A stretch of DNA of 32,235 nucleotides from a virus: the IMG/VR virus record IMGVR_UViG_3300042564_002073, positions 1 through 32,235 of that record; one strand, given 5' to 3'. Made by a program: the position numbers and the translations under genes. Shown in pieces: positions 1-6,796 of this stretch; positions within the stretch are counted from its first letter, which is position 1, and every line of letters begins with the position of its first letter. The notes beneath the pieces are model-generated. The model was not told where the DNA came from and searched no databases. It saw only the letters and a program-made list of their open reading frames with translations.

Positions 1-112
1 CCTCGCCGATAGTCATTGATTTATCGATATTTTTGACGTCTTGCATTACTTTGATAATTGCATTATGCAAATTATCAATTTCAATTGGTGTTTGTGTTTC
101 TTCTTTTTTCAT
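1..112 (-). CDS. 5' part of an unidentified early gene, cut by the window edge
   Basis: An open frame starts at an ATG at 112 and runs off the left end after 37 codons without a stop. It begins MKKEETQTPIEIDNLH and continues with a charged, probably helical segment. The start is supported by the A-rich leader with AAAACAAAATG just before it and by a promoter at 136-160. The N-terminus faintly recalls ERF-type single-strand annealing proteins found near phage nucleases, but too little is present to claim that. Confidence 0.65.
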   Translation of the reverse strand, partial: MKKEETQTPIEIDNLHNAIIKVMQDVKNIDKSMTIGE

Positions 113-135
113 TTTGTTTTATGTTTTATGTTTGA

Positions 136-160
136 CAAATATAGTATAAATTTTTATACT
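136..160 (-). promoter_or_regulatory. Early promoter with inverted-repeat operator
   Basis: Read on the minus strand, the -7 box is TATATTTG (136-143), which fits the Bacteroidota consensus TAnnTTTG. Immediately upstream lies a perfect inverted repeat, AGTATAAA-TT-TTTATACT on the plus strand (143-160), filling the space where the -33/-7 spacer should be. The -33 position reads TCG instead of TTG, so it may be weaker. It would transcribe the gene starting at 112. The same architecture recurs at 347, 673 and 6631. Confidence 0.65.
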
Positions 161-326
161 AACGAGATAAAATTAAATAATCTGCTGAAATTTTTAAATA
201 CTCTGAATAGTATTCTTTTTTGTCTTTTGCTGAAGTTTTAGGATCTTGAATAATATTCATTAAACAATCCATTACTTTTTTTGCTTTGTCTTTTGTAATT
301 GCTTTGTTGTTTACTACGATTTCCAT
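159..326 (-). CDS. Small protein of unknown function, 55 residues
   Basis: This is a complete frame of 56 codons starting at ATG 326 (MEIVVNNKAITKDKAKK...) and ending at TAG 159-161. The protein is lysine-rich and predicted helical, with no motif I recognise. The start is supported by the AACAAAACAAAAACAAAATG leader and a well-formed promoter at 347-376. The stop codon overlaps the operator of the next promoter, which shows how tightly these units are packed. Confidence 0.75.
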   Translation of the reverse strand: MEIVVNNKAITKDKAKKVMDCLMNIIQDPKTSAKDKKEYYSEYLKISADYLILSR

Positions 327-346
327 TTTGTTTTTGTTTTGTTTGA

Positions 347-376
347 CAAATATACTATAAACTTTTATATTGACAA
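347..376 (-). promoter_or_regulatory. Early promoter, full consensus
   Basis: On the minus strand TTG (374-376) is followed by exactly 19 bases and TATATTTG (347-354). The spacer contains the inverted repeat TATAAA-CT-TTTATA (356-369). It drives the 55-residue gene starting at 326. This matches the known Flavobacterium/Bacteroides promoter pattern; the operator role of the inverted repeat is inference. Confidence 0.75.
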
Positions 377-401
377 GCGTTTTTTTAAATTATTTTTAAA
401 A

Positions 402-428
402 TAAAAAAAAAGGGCTTAATTTAAGCCC
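402..428 (-). terminator. Rho-independent terminator
   Basis: A perfect 8-bp stem, GGGCTTAA / TTAAGCCC (412-419 and 421-428), is followed on the minus strand by a run of U from positions 411 down to about 403. The stop codon of the 75-residue gene lies inside the stem, so it ends that transcript. Confidence 0.85.
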
Positions 429-643
429 AATTCGATTTTTAATAATTCTAATTTCATTGTTGGATTTGAGTAATTTTTAACAGCTTCATCAAAGTTTTTA
501 AATTGTTTCCCTAATGATCCAAAAACGTTATTACTTACTCGACAAATATTAATATAATTTGATTTTCCTGTAACTACTAAAACGTTGAAAATTGTTTTTC
601 CAATATTAATATTGTAGCTTGTATAAATTGTTTCGTTTTGCAT
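416..643 (-). CDS. Small protein of unknown function, 75 residues
   Basis: The frame starts at ATG 643 (MQNETIYTSYNINIGK). The alternation of hydrophobic and polar residues in the first 50 positions suggests a small beta-sheet fold. No family is recognised. It has the AACAAAACAAAATG leader, its own promoter at 673-705 and a terminator overlapping its stop, so it looks like a single-gene transcription unit. Confidence 0.75.
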   Translation of the reverse strand: MQNETIYTSYNINIGKTIFNVLVVTGKSNYINICRVSNNVFGSLGKQFKNFDEAVKNYSNPTMKLELLKIELGLN

Positions 644-672
644 TTTGTTTTGTTTTTAATTGTTTTCTGATA

Positions 673-705
673 CAAATATACTATAAATATTTATATTGAT
701 AACAA
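673..705 (-). promoter_or_regulatory. Early promoter with palindromic spacer
   Basis: The minus-strand -7 box TATATTTG lies at 673-680 and the perfect palindrome TATAAATATTTATA at 682-695. The nearest upstream TTG (703-705) gives a 22-base spacer, longer than the 19 of its siblings. It drives the gene starting at 643. Confidence 0.6.
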
Positions 706-920
706 ATATTTGAAGAAAATTTTAAATTTTTTATTTCAAAATCGCATAACTCTAATGTTTTCAAGTGTTTCAGGGCTAATTTATTTTTTTCTTTTTGTGG
801 TAAATTTTTATTTTCGTCCAAAATAACAGGGTATTTTTCCAATATTTTGACTATTAACTTTGTGTTTTTGGCTGGTTTTTTTAATGAAATTTTAAGATCA
901 ACAATATAAATCGCATACAT
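681..920 (-). CDS. Small protein of unknown function, 79 residues
   Basis: The frame starts at ATG 920 (MYAIYIVDLKISLKKPAKN), where the ATG shares one base with the TAA of the preceding gene, indicating translational coupling. It is lysine-rich with a hydrophobic N-terminal strand and no motif I can name. It is the last gene of the helicase/nuclease operon; its end overlaps the next promoter's operator. Confidence 0.7.
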   Translation of the reverse strand: MYAIYIVDLKISLKKPAKNTKLIVKILEKYPVILDENKNLPQKEKNKLALKHLKTLELCDFEIKNLKFSSNICYQYKYL

Positions 921-1162
921 TACAGGAAAAAATTAATAAAATAATACCCAGCAACCGAACCAACTCCAGCCCCTAACGAATAAATCATTTTTTGTATAAA
1001 TGTAGATAACGCGATTTTAGACACGTTATAAGACCAAATTAAACTAATCGTTATCGAAGCGATAAAAATTCCTAAAACGTAACCTTTCGCGATCAATACG
1101 GTATTTATACAAACGAAACCAACTTGTAAAAACGAAGTAAAAAATATTTTTAAATGTTGCAT
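920..1162 (-). CDS. Small membrane protein of unknown function, 80 residues
   Basis: At least two hydrophobic segments are visible, about residues 8-35 and 60-80, with another moderately hydrophobic stretch around 36-50. Residues 62-74 (YSLGAGVGSVAGY) are glycine-rich, as in packed transmembrane helices. It starts inside the 3' end of the VRR-NUC gene (13-base overlap), so the two are co-translated. Function is unknown; a membrane protein inside a DNA-replication operon could be a host-takeover factor, but nothing here proves it. Confidence 0.7.
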   Translation of the reverse strand: MQHLKIFFTSFLQVGFVCINTVLIAKGYVLGIFIASITISLIWSYNVSKIALSTFIQKMIYSLGAGVGSVAGYYFINFFL

Positions 1163-1494
1163 TGTACAAATTTTTTAAATGTTTCTAAGTCCCTAATGAT
1201 CCAATATTCAAAACCTAACTTATTCACTCGTGCCTCAAAGTCTATTTGTGAATCGCTTTGTTTGCCCGTAGGCGTTTTAAATTCACAAAATACAACCTTA
1301 TTAGGGAAAATTATAATTGTGTCAGAAACTCCAGCAATTAAGCCAGTCGCTTTTTTTCGCATTTGCTCCGTAACGCTTGCCGAATCATTTGGCACGCTGA
1401 ACATTAATAAACGCGGTTCGTGGTGTTTTAAACCGTAATTGTTTATCAGGTGCATCCAGCACTCCTGTTGTATTTTATCCTCGCTTTTTTTCAT
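1150..1494 (-). CDS. VRR-NUC domain nuclease
   Basis: This 114-residue protein is a stand-alone VRR-NUC (PD-(D/E)xK superfamily) nuclease, a type common in phage replication modules that cuts branched or flap DNA. The core is GVSDTIIIF (D58), then FCEFKTPTGKQS (E71, K73) and Q83, which match the metal-binding and catalytic residues of the family. The length is typical of phage versions. It sits directly downstream of the SF2 helicase, the usual pairing in Bacteroidota phages, and is expected to act with it during replication or recombination. The family call is firm; the substrate is inferred from the family. Confidence 0.88.
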   Translation of the reverse strand: MKKSEDKIQQECWMHLINNYGLKHHEPRLLMFSVPNDSASVTEQMRKKATGLIAGVSDTIIIFPNKVVFCEFKTPTGKQSDSQIDFEARVNKLGFEYWIIRDLETFKKFVQCNI

Positions 1495-1520
1495 TTTTTT
1501 ATACCTTTTTTAGTTTCTTT

Positions 1521-2938
1521 TTATTGAAAAATTTTAAATCTATGCGCGTTCTGATATAAAAATCCGTCTTTATATCCCATTAATTTACAAAATAAAACGG
1601 CTTCGTCTTTTGTTTTCAGCTGGTGCAATACATAAAACGCCTTTAATACTCCCGATTTTACCATTTTAACCTTTTCGTAAATATCGGAATCATTCATTAA
1701 TTGCGCGGTTGTTAATAGTTTTAATTCAGCTATTTCGTCAGCGTCGAAAACCTCCTTTTCGGGCAAAGCGTAACCGCAATAGTCGCAACCTTTCGCCTTA
1801 TTTGAAATAATCGCACCGCAATTTTTGCAGTCAGTAACAGGCGAAGCGCCAATCGTGTTTCTTTTTTCAGCTTTTTTTAAGTCCCAAAATCTTCGCGTTT
1901 CCCAAAAATCAAACCTTTGAACGTTATTTCCGAAGTCCAATAAATAAAAACTTTGTTTATCTTTTGCTGTTCGTGATCCACGCCCGACCATTTGCAAAAA
2001 TAAAGGTAGCGAAGTCGTCGCCCTGTATAAAATTACAGCCTCGATCGTTGGTTCGTCGTATCCAGCATTTAAAATTCCGCAGTTACAAATAATAGCCGTT
2101 TGGGTGTTTTTAAACCACTCCAGCGCTTCGGTACGTTCTTTGTCAGGCGTTGCGCCGTCGATATGCCTTGCCTCTATTCCTGAAGCTATAAATTCGTCCC
2201 TTACTTGTTTAGAACTTTCAACGTTTGACGCAAAAATAATAGTTTTTTTGCCAGCAACTAAACGTAAATAATTTTCAACGACGCCCTTATAAGTTTTATT
2301 TTCTTCAAAATATTTTTTAGTATCGTAATCGTCCCCGACTTTTTTCAATCCTTTTACTTCCATAGGTACGCCATACGTCAACGCATTACATAAAAAACCC
2401 TGTTTTATTAAGTCAGGCGTATCGACTTCCTGAATTAAATCAGTATAAAATTCAGTTAAAGAGGGCTGTTTTCCTGTTCTTAACGGCGTTGCAGTTGCAC
2501 CAATTACAAACGTTTTAGGGTTTATATAGTCGAATATTTTGTTAAAAGTCGTTAAATGTGCTTCGTCAATTACGATCATTGTACGTTCAGATAGGAATAA
2601 TTCGTAGTCAACTGAACGTCTCGCAATTGTTTCGATCATTGCAACGTGTAAATTTTTACTTAAATCGGGAATTGATCCAGCATCTATTTTTTCAACCTCC
2701 AGCCCAAAATTTAAAAACGTTTTTGTTGACTGTTTAAACAATTCGCTTCGGTGCGTAAGTATCAAAACCTTTCCGCCTTTTTTGACGTGTTCAGATACCA
2801 TAAAAGAAAACATTATCGTTTTTCCTGTCAGCCCGCGCCCGTTGGAGCGCACATAACAAGGCGTTTATTCCCTTGTTTTATACTGTCCCTCAGGGCGCGG
2901 ATAATTTCTTGTTGATATTCTCGTAAAATTACATTCAT
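1521..2938 (-). CDS. SF2 DEAD/DEAH-box helicase, frame interrupted in Walker A
   Basis: Translation from ATG 2938, which overlaps the previous stop as ATGA, gives 36 residues with the helicase entry sequence LREYQQ and then APTGAG followed by TGA (2828-2830). The remainder is open in another frame from GTG 2852 to 1521 (443 codons). It holds GKT directly after the break, DEAH (motif II), GATATP (III), QMVGRGSR (VI) and a C-terminal zinc ribbon (CKNCG ... CDYCG). Removing 8 bases, or a ribosome moving from the GGC codon to the next GGA, restores APTGAGKT exactly. All other motifs are intact, so the gene is either recently broken, recoded, or mis-sequenced. It should unwind DNA for replication or repair, with the adjacent nuclease. 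Confidence 0.85.
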
Positions 2939-3234
2939 TTTCTTAGTTTTAATCGTTTAGATAATAGTTCGTTTTCCAACTCCAGCCTATAAATTAAAAG
3001 CTCCATTTGTCGAACTTTGCTATTCACAAATAAAAGCCTTTGTAAAGTTGTTTCGACTGACTTTTGACGCTCAGAATAATAATCTAAACCCTCCTTTTCC
3101 TGAATATCAATTAAGGTTTTTTCAGTTCTTAAAATTAACTCGTCTAAGAAAAATTGCGTCTTTTTATATTCCAACCCTAAAACGTGGTTTTGATCCAACC
3201 CGTATTTTTTAAATAAATCTTTGATATTTTCCAT
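2935..3234 (-). CDS. Coiled-coil protein of unknown function, 99 residues
   Basis: Almost the whole protein is predicted helical and rich in Leu, Glu and Lys, with heptad-like spacing from about residue 30 to the end. No enzymatic motif is visible. It lies between the SF3 and SF2 helicase genes, with a 2-base gap upstream and an ATGA overlap downstream, so it belongs to the replication operon. An accessory or oligomerisation partner of one of the helicases is possible but unproven. Confidence 0.75.
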   Translation of the reverse strand: MENIKDLFKKYGLDQNHVLGLEYKKTQFFLDELILRTEKTLIDIQEKEGLDYYSERQKSVETTLQRLLFVNSKVRQMELLIYRLELENELLSKRLKLRK

Positions 3235-3236
3235 AA

Positions 3237-4679
3237 TTAAAAAGGATCATTTGTTAAATTTTCAAAACCGCTTTTATTTATACTGAATTTTTTAATTCCA
3301 TTACTCAAAATAGATTCGTATTCCAGCCCGTAAAATTTACAGTATTTTTTTAAGTCAATCGTTACGCTGTTTTTTGTTTTAGCGTTCCAACGTTTCGGAA
3401 TCATTGAAATATAAGTATCGTAAAATGTATTTGCGTCAATCCATTCGTTTCGTGGCGTCGCTTCAATACATTCAAATAGTTCTTTGCTAATTTCAACCTG
3501 TAATTTTTTAAATGGTAACGAAATCGATTTATAAGACATTAAACCATTTGTTAAATACTTTTTTAAACATTCAATCATATAACAATCGAAGCGCGCCCAT
3601 TCCTGATCGTCCCAGCTGTCAAAAAGTTTATGCCCGAAGAAATCTATCGGCGTGTAATCTGAATTAAAAAACGTTGAAAGTTCAACTTCAAATTTTCGAG
3701 CGTCGTGGCTTCCGCCTTTCCCCTTAATTGTGTAGTTTGTTGTAATTAATATTTTCGGACTTTCCTCGATCGGTAGTTTAATCGTATCTTTGCCTTTATA
3801 CGTTATTTCGATCCCCTCAGTAATTACAGAAAATAGCTGTTCAAAATCAAAGTTCTTTTTAACGTCGTCCCAAACTAATATTTGGCAGTCAGTTTTTACA
3901 CTTTGATAAGGAAAAGGCGCGTCAAATTTAAACGATTTTCCGTTTAAAGATTGAACTTTTTTAAGGTTTTTTAAAGCGTTCCAAAATAAACCCTTTCCGC
4001 TTCGCCCGTTTGGATCGTCTGAAATTAACTCGTCGTTTAATATTATCGCTTTATTATCGCCTCCAACGTTATAACTATGCAATAAGTAACCTATAACAGT
4101 CTGAAACGTATTATAACGATCTACGGCGGTGTTATAAGTTTCTACTTCCTGAGGCGTTGCGTTTTGTGGTAAATCGAAACCGCCTGAAATTTTCCAAATA
4201 AACGTCCTATATTCGCTTGTATGGTGATCGGCTGGAATATAATCGCGTTTTATTACTTGATCCTCCCAAACGTGCAAGCCATAACTTTCGTAAGGTTTTA
4301 ATTCGTCTTTGTCTTTATTTATTTCAACAACGCCGTTTTGATAAAATAAAAATGCCGTATCTTTTGTATCCCTTAAAACGTTAATTTCTTCCGTCTTAAT
4401 CATTGATAAAAATTGACGTGTAAAAATTGACGCTTTGCCAGTCATTAAATTGTAAACCCTTTTGCCGATGTCGTTATTTAAAATATAATCTAAAACGTAA
4501 TCCTTAACGTCCAGCTCGTCGTATATTTTTAGGAAAATTCCGTCCTTACAAATTATGTTAAAACTACTTTTTTCGTTTGGTTTATTTTTAAAGAAATTTT
4601 TATCCTCCAAAAAAAACTTAAAATCGTAATTATCTAAGAATATACGACCGTTTTCCGTTTCCGTCCAAAATCGTTTCAT
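3237..4679 (-). CDS. SF3-type replicative helicase (D5/DUF5906-like NTPase)
   Basis: This 480-residue protein carries the superfamily 3 helicase signature in order: Walker A NGRSGKG (224-230), Walker B QILVWDD (266-272), motif C KILITTN (309-315), and a basic SHDARKF segment (324-330) that may hold the arginine finger. Such proteins form hexameric rings that melt origins and unwind the fork, often as the C-terminal partner of a phage primase. No primase active site is evident in the N-terminal 200 residues. The gene is preceded by a 62-residue gene with ATGA overlap and by a repeat-rich non-coding element that could be its origin. Confidence 0.85.
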   Translation of the reverse strand: MKRFWTETENGRIFLDNYDFKFFLEDKNFFKNKPNEKSSFNIICKDGIFLKIYDELDVKDYVLDYILNNDIGKRVYNLMTGKASIFTRQFLSMIKTEEINVLRDTKDTAFLFYQNGVVEINKDKDELKPYESYGLHVWEDQVIKRDYIPADHHTSEYRTFIWKISGGFDLPQNATPQEVETYNTAVDRYNTFQTVIGYLLHSYNVGGDNKAIILNDELISDDPNGRSGKGLFWNALKNLKKVQSLNGKSFKFDAPFPYQSVKTDCQILVWDDVKKNFDFEQLFSVITEGIEITYKGKDTIKLPIEESPKILITTNYTIKGKGGSHDARKFEVELSTFFNSDYTPIDFFGHKLFDSWDDQEWARFDCYMIECLKKYLTNGLMSYKSISLPFKKLQVEISKELFECIEATPRNEWIDANTFYDTYISMIPKRWNAKTKNSVTIDLKKYCKFYGLEYESILSNGIKKFSINKSGFENLTNDPF

Positions 4680-4864
4680 AAAAAAGTAATTACAGTTAAG
4701 CCCTCCAGCATAAATAAACTATATTCTTTTACCGAATTATATTCGTGGCATAGCCTGAATATTTCTTTGTATTGAATAATTCCGTTGACGGTTACTGTTT
4801 TTCCTGAATAGGAAATTTCTAAATTTGGGAAGCGATCCCGAAGTAATTGTGTAATTGTTTCCAT
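4676..4864 (-). CDS. Small protein of unknown function, 62 residues
   Basis: The frame starts at ATG 4864 (METITQLLRDRFPNLEISY) after the AAAACAAAACAAAACATAAATG leader segment and a promoter at 4890. The protein looks like a mixed alpha/beta mini-domain. It is the first gene of the replication operon and is coupled to the SF3 helicase by an ATGA overlap. A helicase cofactor or regulator is possible; no family is recognised. Confidence 0.75.
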   Translation of the reverse strand: METITQLLRDRFPNLEISYSGKTVTVNGIIQYKEIFRLCHEYNSVKEYSLFMLEGLTVITFL

Positions 4865-4889
4865 TTATGTTTTGTTTTGTTTTGAAGTG

Positions 4890-4915
4890 CAAATATATAA
4901 AAATTTTTAAATAGT
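4890..4915 (-). promoter_or_regulatory. Probable promoter of the replication operon
   Basis: The minus-strand -7 box TATATTTG is at 4890-4897, about 26 bases before the start of the 62-residue gene. The spacer holds the A/T-rich inverted repeat TAAAAATTTTTA rather than the TATAAA-type repeat of the sibling promoters. A clear TTG at the -33 position is not visible. Confidence 0.55.
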
Positions 4916-4925
4916 AAAAACTTTT

Positions 4926-5157
4926 CTATAAAATTTTATCTTTTTACTCACTTTTTACTAACTTTTTCTGAGTCAGGCTCTACGTTTCAGAGCAAAAGTA
5001 AAAACATTTAAAGTTTTTTTCAATTTTTTTTTTTTTTAAGTAAAGTAAAGAAATAAATATATTTATATAATATGTAAAAAAGTTTTACTTTTTAACTATT
5101 CCTTGTAAACACTAAGAAAAACCCAGTAAAAAGATAGTAAAAAGCAGTAAAAAGTTT
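4926..5157. repeat. Non-coding element A: opposed CTTTTTACT repeats around an AT-rich core
   Basis: No gene fits in 4865-5157. The left cluster has CTTTTTACT at 4940-4948 and 4951-4959 and a variant CTTTTTCTG at 4962-4970. The right cluster has the reverse form AGTAAAAAG at 5125-5133, 5136-5144 and 5146-5154. Spacings are 10-11 bases, one helical turn. Between them lie about 150 bases of almost pure A/T including long T runs. The first 15 bases contain CTATAAAATTTTAT, also found in element B. A related copy lies at 27414-27805. The design resembles a replication origin with iterons and an unwinding element; a packaging site is the main alternative. Confidence 0.75.
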
Positions 5158-5403
5158 TTATAGGTTTAAATAAGTTATATCTGTAAATGATATTCGAACA
5201 GTAATTTTCTTTTTAAAAAAATCGTCCTCAATAGTACCAGTTTGAACTTTACATTCAGCGTTTAACATTTTATATCTAAGAAATAAATAACTTTTTATTT
5301 TATCAATTTGTAAATAAAAATCTTTTTTATAAAGTTTTTCTTCATTTGCTTTAAAATAAAAATCTATAATTGTGCCGTTTCTAAATTTATAAATTGTTTC
5401 CAT
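5158..5403 (-). CDS. Small protein of unknown function, 81 residues
   Basis: I chose ATG 5403 (METIYKFRNGTIIDFYF) because it follows the preceding stop by one base; a longer frame from 5460 overlaps the upstream gene and lacks support. The sequence alternates hydrophobic and charged residues, suggesting a small beta-rich fold. Its stop abuts element A. No family is recognised. Confidence 0.7.
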   Translation of the reverse strand: METIYKFRNGTIIDFYFKANEEKLYKKDFYLQIDKIKSYLFLRYKMLNAECKVQTGTIEDDFFKKKITVRISFTDITYLNL

Positions 5404-5404
5404 A

Positions 5405-5659
5405 TTATTTATTTTCAAAAGTTTTTTTATAGTATTCTTCTCCTGTATACCAGTATTCAAAATTAGAAGTGCCTCTACTATTTTTTAATTTACTTCCGTG
5501 TGCCTCAATAATCTGTTGCTTTTCAATTTCTTTTGCTTCATTATGTTTTTGATTTCTTTTTTCTCGATATTCAAATCTCCCGATATTTCCTATATAGTAA
5601 TCTGAATCTAATTTTAACCATTCAGATATTAACCATTCTACTGCTGTTTGTTTTTCCAT
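5405..5659 (-). CDS. Small conserved-type phage protein, 84 residues, unknown function
   Basis: The ATG at 5659 overlaps the previous TGA (TGATG), so I prefer it to the GTG one codon upstream. The pattern KQTAVEWL near the N-terminus, a central KEIEKQQIIEAH helix and EEYY near the C-terminus resembles, from memory, a small protein that recurs in Bacteroidota phages with no assigned function. It is predicted helical and probably soluble. Confidence 0.72.
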   Translation of the reverse strand: MEKQTAVEWLISEWLKLDSDYYIGNIGRFEYREKRNQKHNEAKEIEKQQIIEAHGSKLKNSRGTSNFEYWYTGEEYYKKTFENK

Positions 5660-5895
5660 CACATTACGCTTTTAAATACCATACAATTACGCCCATTAAT
5701 CGTTTCTAAGCGTGGTTCTTGAAATGGTAACCTGTTTATACTACTAAGCGTTAAATATGCGCTTAAATGCTTTGTTTGATATACTGATTTTCGCATCGCT
5801 TCAATCGATAAGTTTTCCAGCAAAAATTTAATATCTTTAAATTCCTCGAAATCAATTTCAATTTTGATCGTTCGGCGTGTTGGTGCTTGTTTCAT
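5659..5895 (-). CDS. Small protein of unknown function, 78 residues
   Basis: The frame starts at ATG 5895 (MKQAPTRRTIKIEIDFEEF). A basic N-terminus is followed by a strand-helix pattern, and the C-terminal half contains NGRNCMVFK. It is co-translated with the downstream gene through TGATG. No motif is recognised. The 50 bases upstream hold a hairpin (5929-5947) but no clear TAnnTTTG promoter. Confidence 0.68.
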   Translation of the reverse strand: MKQAPTRRTIKIEIDFEEFKDIKFLLENLSIEAMRKSVYQTKHLSAYLTLSSINRLPFQEPRLETINGRNCMVFKSVM

Positions 5896-5928
5896 TTATT
5901 TAAAATTTATGTAAAATTAATTTTAGTA

Positions 5929-5947
5929 AATCGGATAAATTCCGATT
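5929..5947 (-). terminator. Hairpin after the 77-residue gene, possible weak terminator
   Basis: A 7-bp perfect stem, AATCGGA / TCCGATT (5929-5935 and 5941-5947) with a 5-base loop, overlaps the stop codon of the gene ending at 5946. The minus-strand sequence after it is T-rich but interrupted (TTTACTAAAATTAATTTT), so termination would be partial. Confidence 0.45.
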
Positions 5948-6179
5948 ATATATCCCTATCTTTTAAAAGTTGCTCTAGTGTTCTGTAATAATATGCCTCA
6001 ATTCTTTTTAATCCAGCCTCAGCAAAAACCAAATCTTTTTTAAATGATTTTAAAGTTTTTGAATAAGGGAATTTTTCAAAATCCAAAATAATATCTTTTT
6101 TAGTTCTAATTCTACGTTTCATATCGTAAGCCAAATCTTTTAAAATATCGGCTTTGCGTGCAAGTTCGTGATTAATCAT
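5946..6179 (-). CDS. Small helical protein of unknown function, 77 residues
   Basis: The start is ATG 6179 (MINHELARKADILKDLAYDM), which overlaps the stop of the 59-residue gene upstream; a TTG start at 6206 would add nine residues and is less likely. It is strongly basic and helical (KRRIRTKK, KSFKKDL), consistent with a nucleic-acid or protein-binding helical bundle. No family is recognised. Confidence 0.7.
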   Translation of the reverse strand: MINHELARKADILKDLAYDMKRRIRTKKDIILDFEKFPYSKTLKSFKKDLVFAEAGLKRIEAYYYRTLEQLLKDRDI

Positions 6180-6355
6180 TTTTTCAAAGTTTTTACAGGT
6201 TCGCAAAAACCCTCGTTAATAACATTTAAGTAATCGAAATATAATTCGGTATTGAAATTCCCAGCGCGATCCTCCGCCGAAGTTTGTTTTTCTTTCGTCC
6301 AAAATTTGCGCATTCTCGCGATATTTGGCTTTAAAGGGATAAATACATTTTCCAT
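6176..6355 (-). CDS. Small protein of unknown function, 59 residues
   Basis: A complete frame from ATG 6355 (MENVFIPLKPNIARMRKFW) to TGA 6176-6178. Support comes from the AACAAAACAAAAATG leader in front and the ATGA overlap with the next gene. The protein is basic in its N-terminal half and ends in a Lys/Leu-rich tail. No function can be assigned. Confidence 0.72.
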   Translation of the reverse strand: MENVFIPLKPNIARMRKFWTKEKQTSAEDRAGNFNTELYFDYLNVINEGFCEPVKTLKK

Positions 6356-6367
6356 TTTTGTTTTGTT

Positions 6368-6601
6368 TTATTTGTTATGGTTAGCACTAATTGACGGAGC
6401 CATTGAATAAGATCCAGCCTTAATAAATTCACAATTATCGTAAACTTTTATTTTTTTAGTAATTACTTCAGAATTTTGAAAGTTTTTAAAAGTAGCTGTT
6501 TTTTCAGTTAATTTAATACAAGTAAAAATAACTCGTAAATCTGAATCGCCAATGAAACGCATTTCGTAATTTGTTCCTGTTTTAAATTTTAAAGTTTCCA
6601 T
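6368..6601 (-). CDS. Small beta-rich protein of unknown function, 77 residues
   Basis: The frame starts at ATG 6601 (METLKFKTGTNYEMRFIGD). The alternating pattern and the segment IKVYDNCEFI suggest a small beta-barrel, and the tail SMAPSISANHNK is unstructured. From memory, similar small proteins occur in the early regions of Bacteroidota phages and bacterial mobile elements, with no known role. It is the first gene after the strong promoter at 6631-6660, with the AACAAAACAAAAATG leader. Confidence 0.75.
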   Translation of the reverse strand: METLKFKTGTNYEMRFIGDSDLRVIFTCIKLTEKTATFKNFQNSEVITKKIKVYDNCEFIKAGSYSMAPSISANHNK

Positions 6602-6630
6602 TTTTGTTTTGTTTTAATTGTTTCGTGATA

Positions 6631-6660
6631 CAAATATACTATAAACTTTTATAGTAGCAA
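6631..6660 (-). promoter_or_regulatory. Early promoter with perfect 18-base operator
   Basis: On the minus strand TTG (6658-6660), 19 bases, then TATATTTG (6631-6638). The spacer is occupied by a perfect inverted repeat, ACTATAAA-CT-TTTATAGT (6638-6655). This is the best example of the palindromic promoter family in the window and drives the leftward early genes beginning at 6601. Confidence 0.8.
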
Positions 6661-6730
6661 TCTTTTTTTTACTTTTTTTTTAATTTTTTTTTGATTTTTT
6701 CCTGAAACCCTTATAAATACTCGTAAAATA

Positions 6731-6762
6731 AAAAAGGGATCTACCTAAATAAACCCCTTTTT
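6731..6762 (-). terminator. Terminator of the lysis operon
   Basis: AAAAAGGG (6731-6738) pairs with CCCTTTTT (6755-6762) around a 16-base loop, and the minus-strand stem is followed by a U run. It lies 35 bases past the stop of the M15 peptidase gene, where the late transcript should end and before the early promoter at 6631. The long loop makes it weaker than the one at 402. Confidence 0.6.
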
Positions 6763-6796
6763 CAACAAAACATAAATCCAAAACGTTACAAATATA

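Noticed and set aside
1154-1438. Plus-strand frame opposite the VRR-NUC gene
   Set aside because: It is antisense to a nuclease with an intact active site and has no leader or promoter.
4926-5157. CRISPR array in the repeat-rich element
   Set aside because: The repeats are 9 bases with 1-3 base gaps, in opposed clusters; there are no spacers of regular length.
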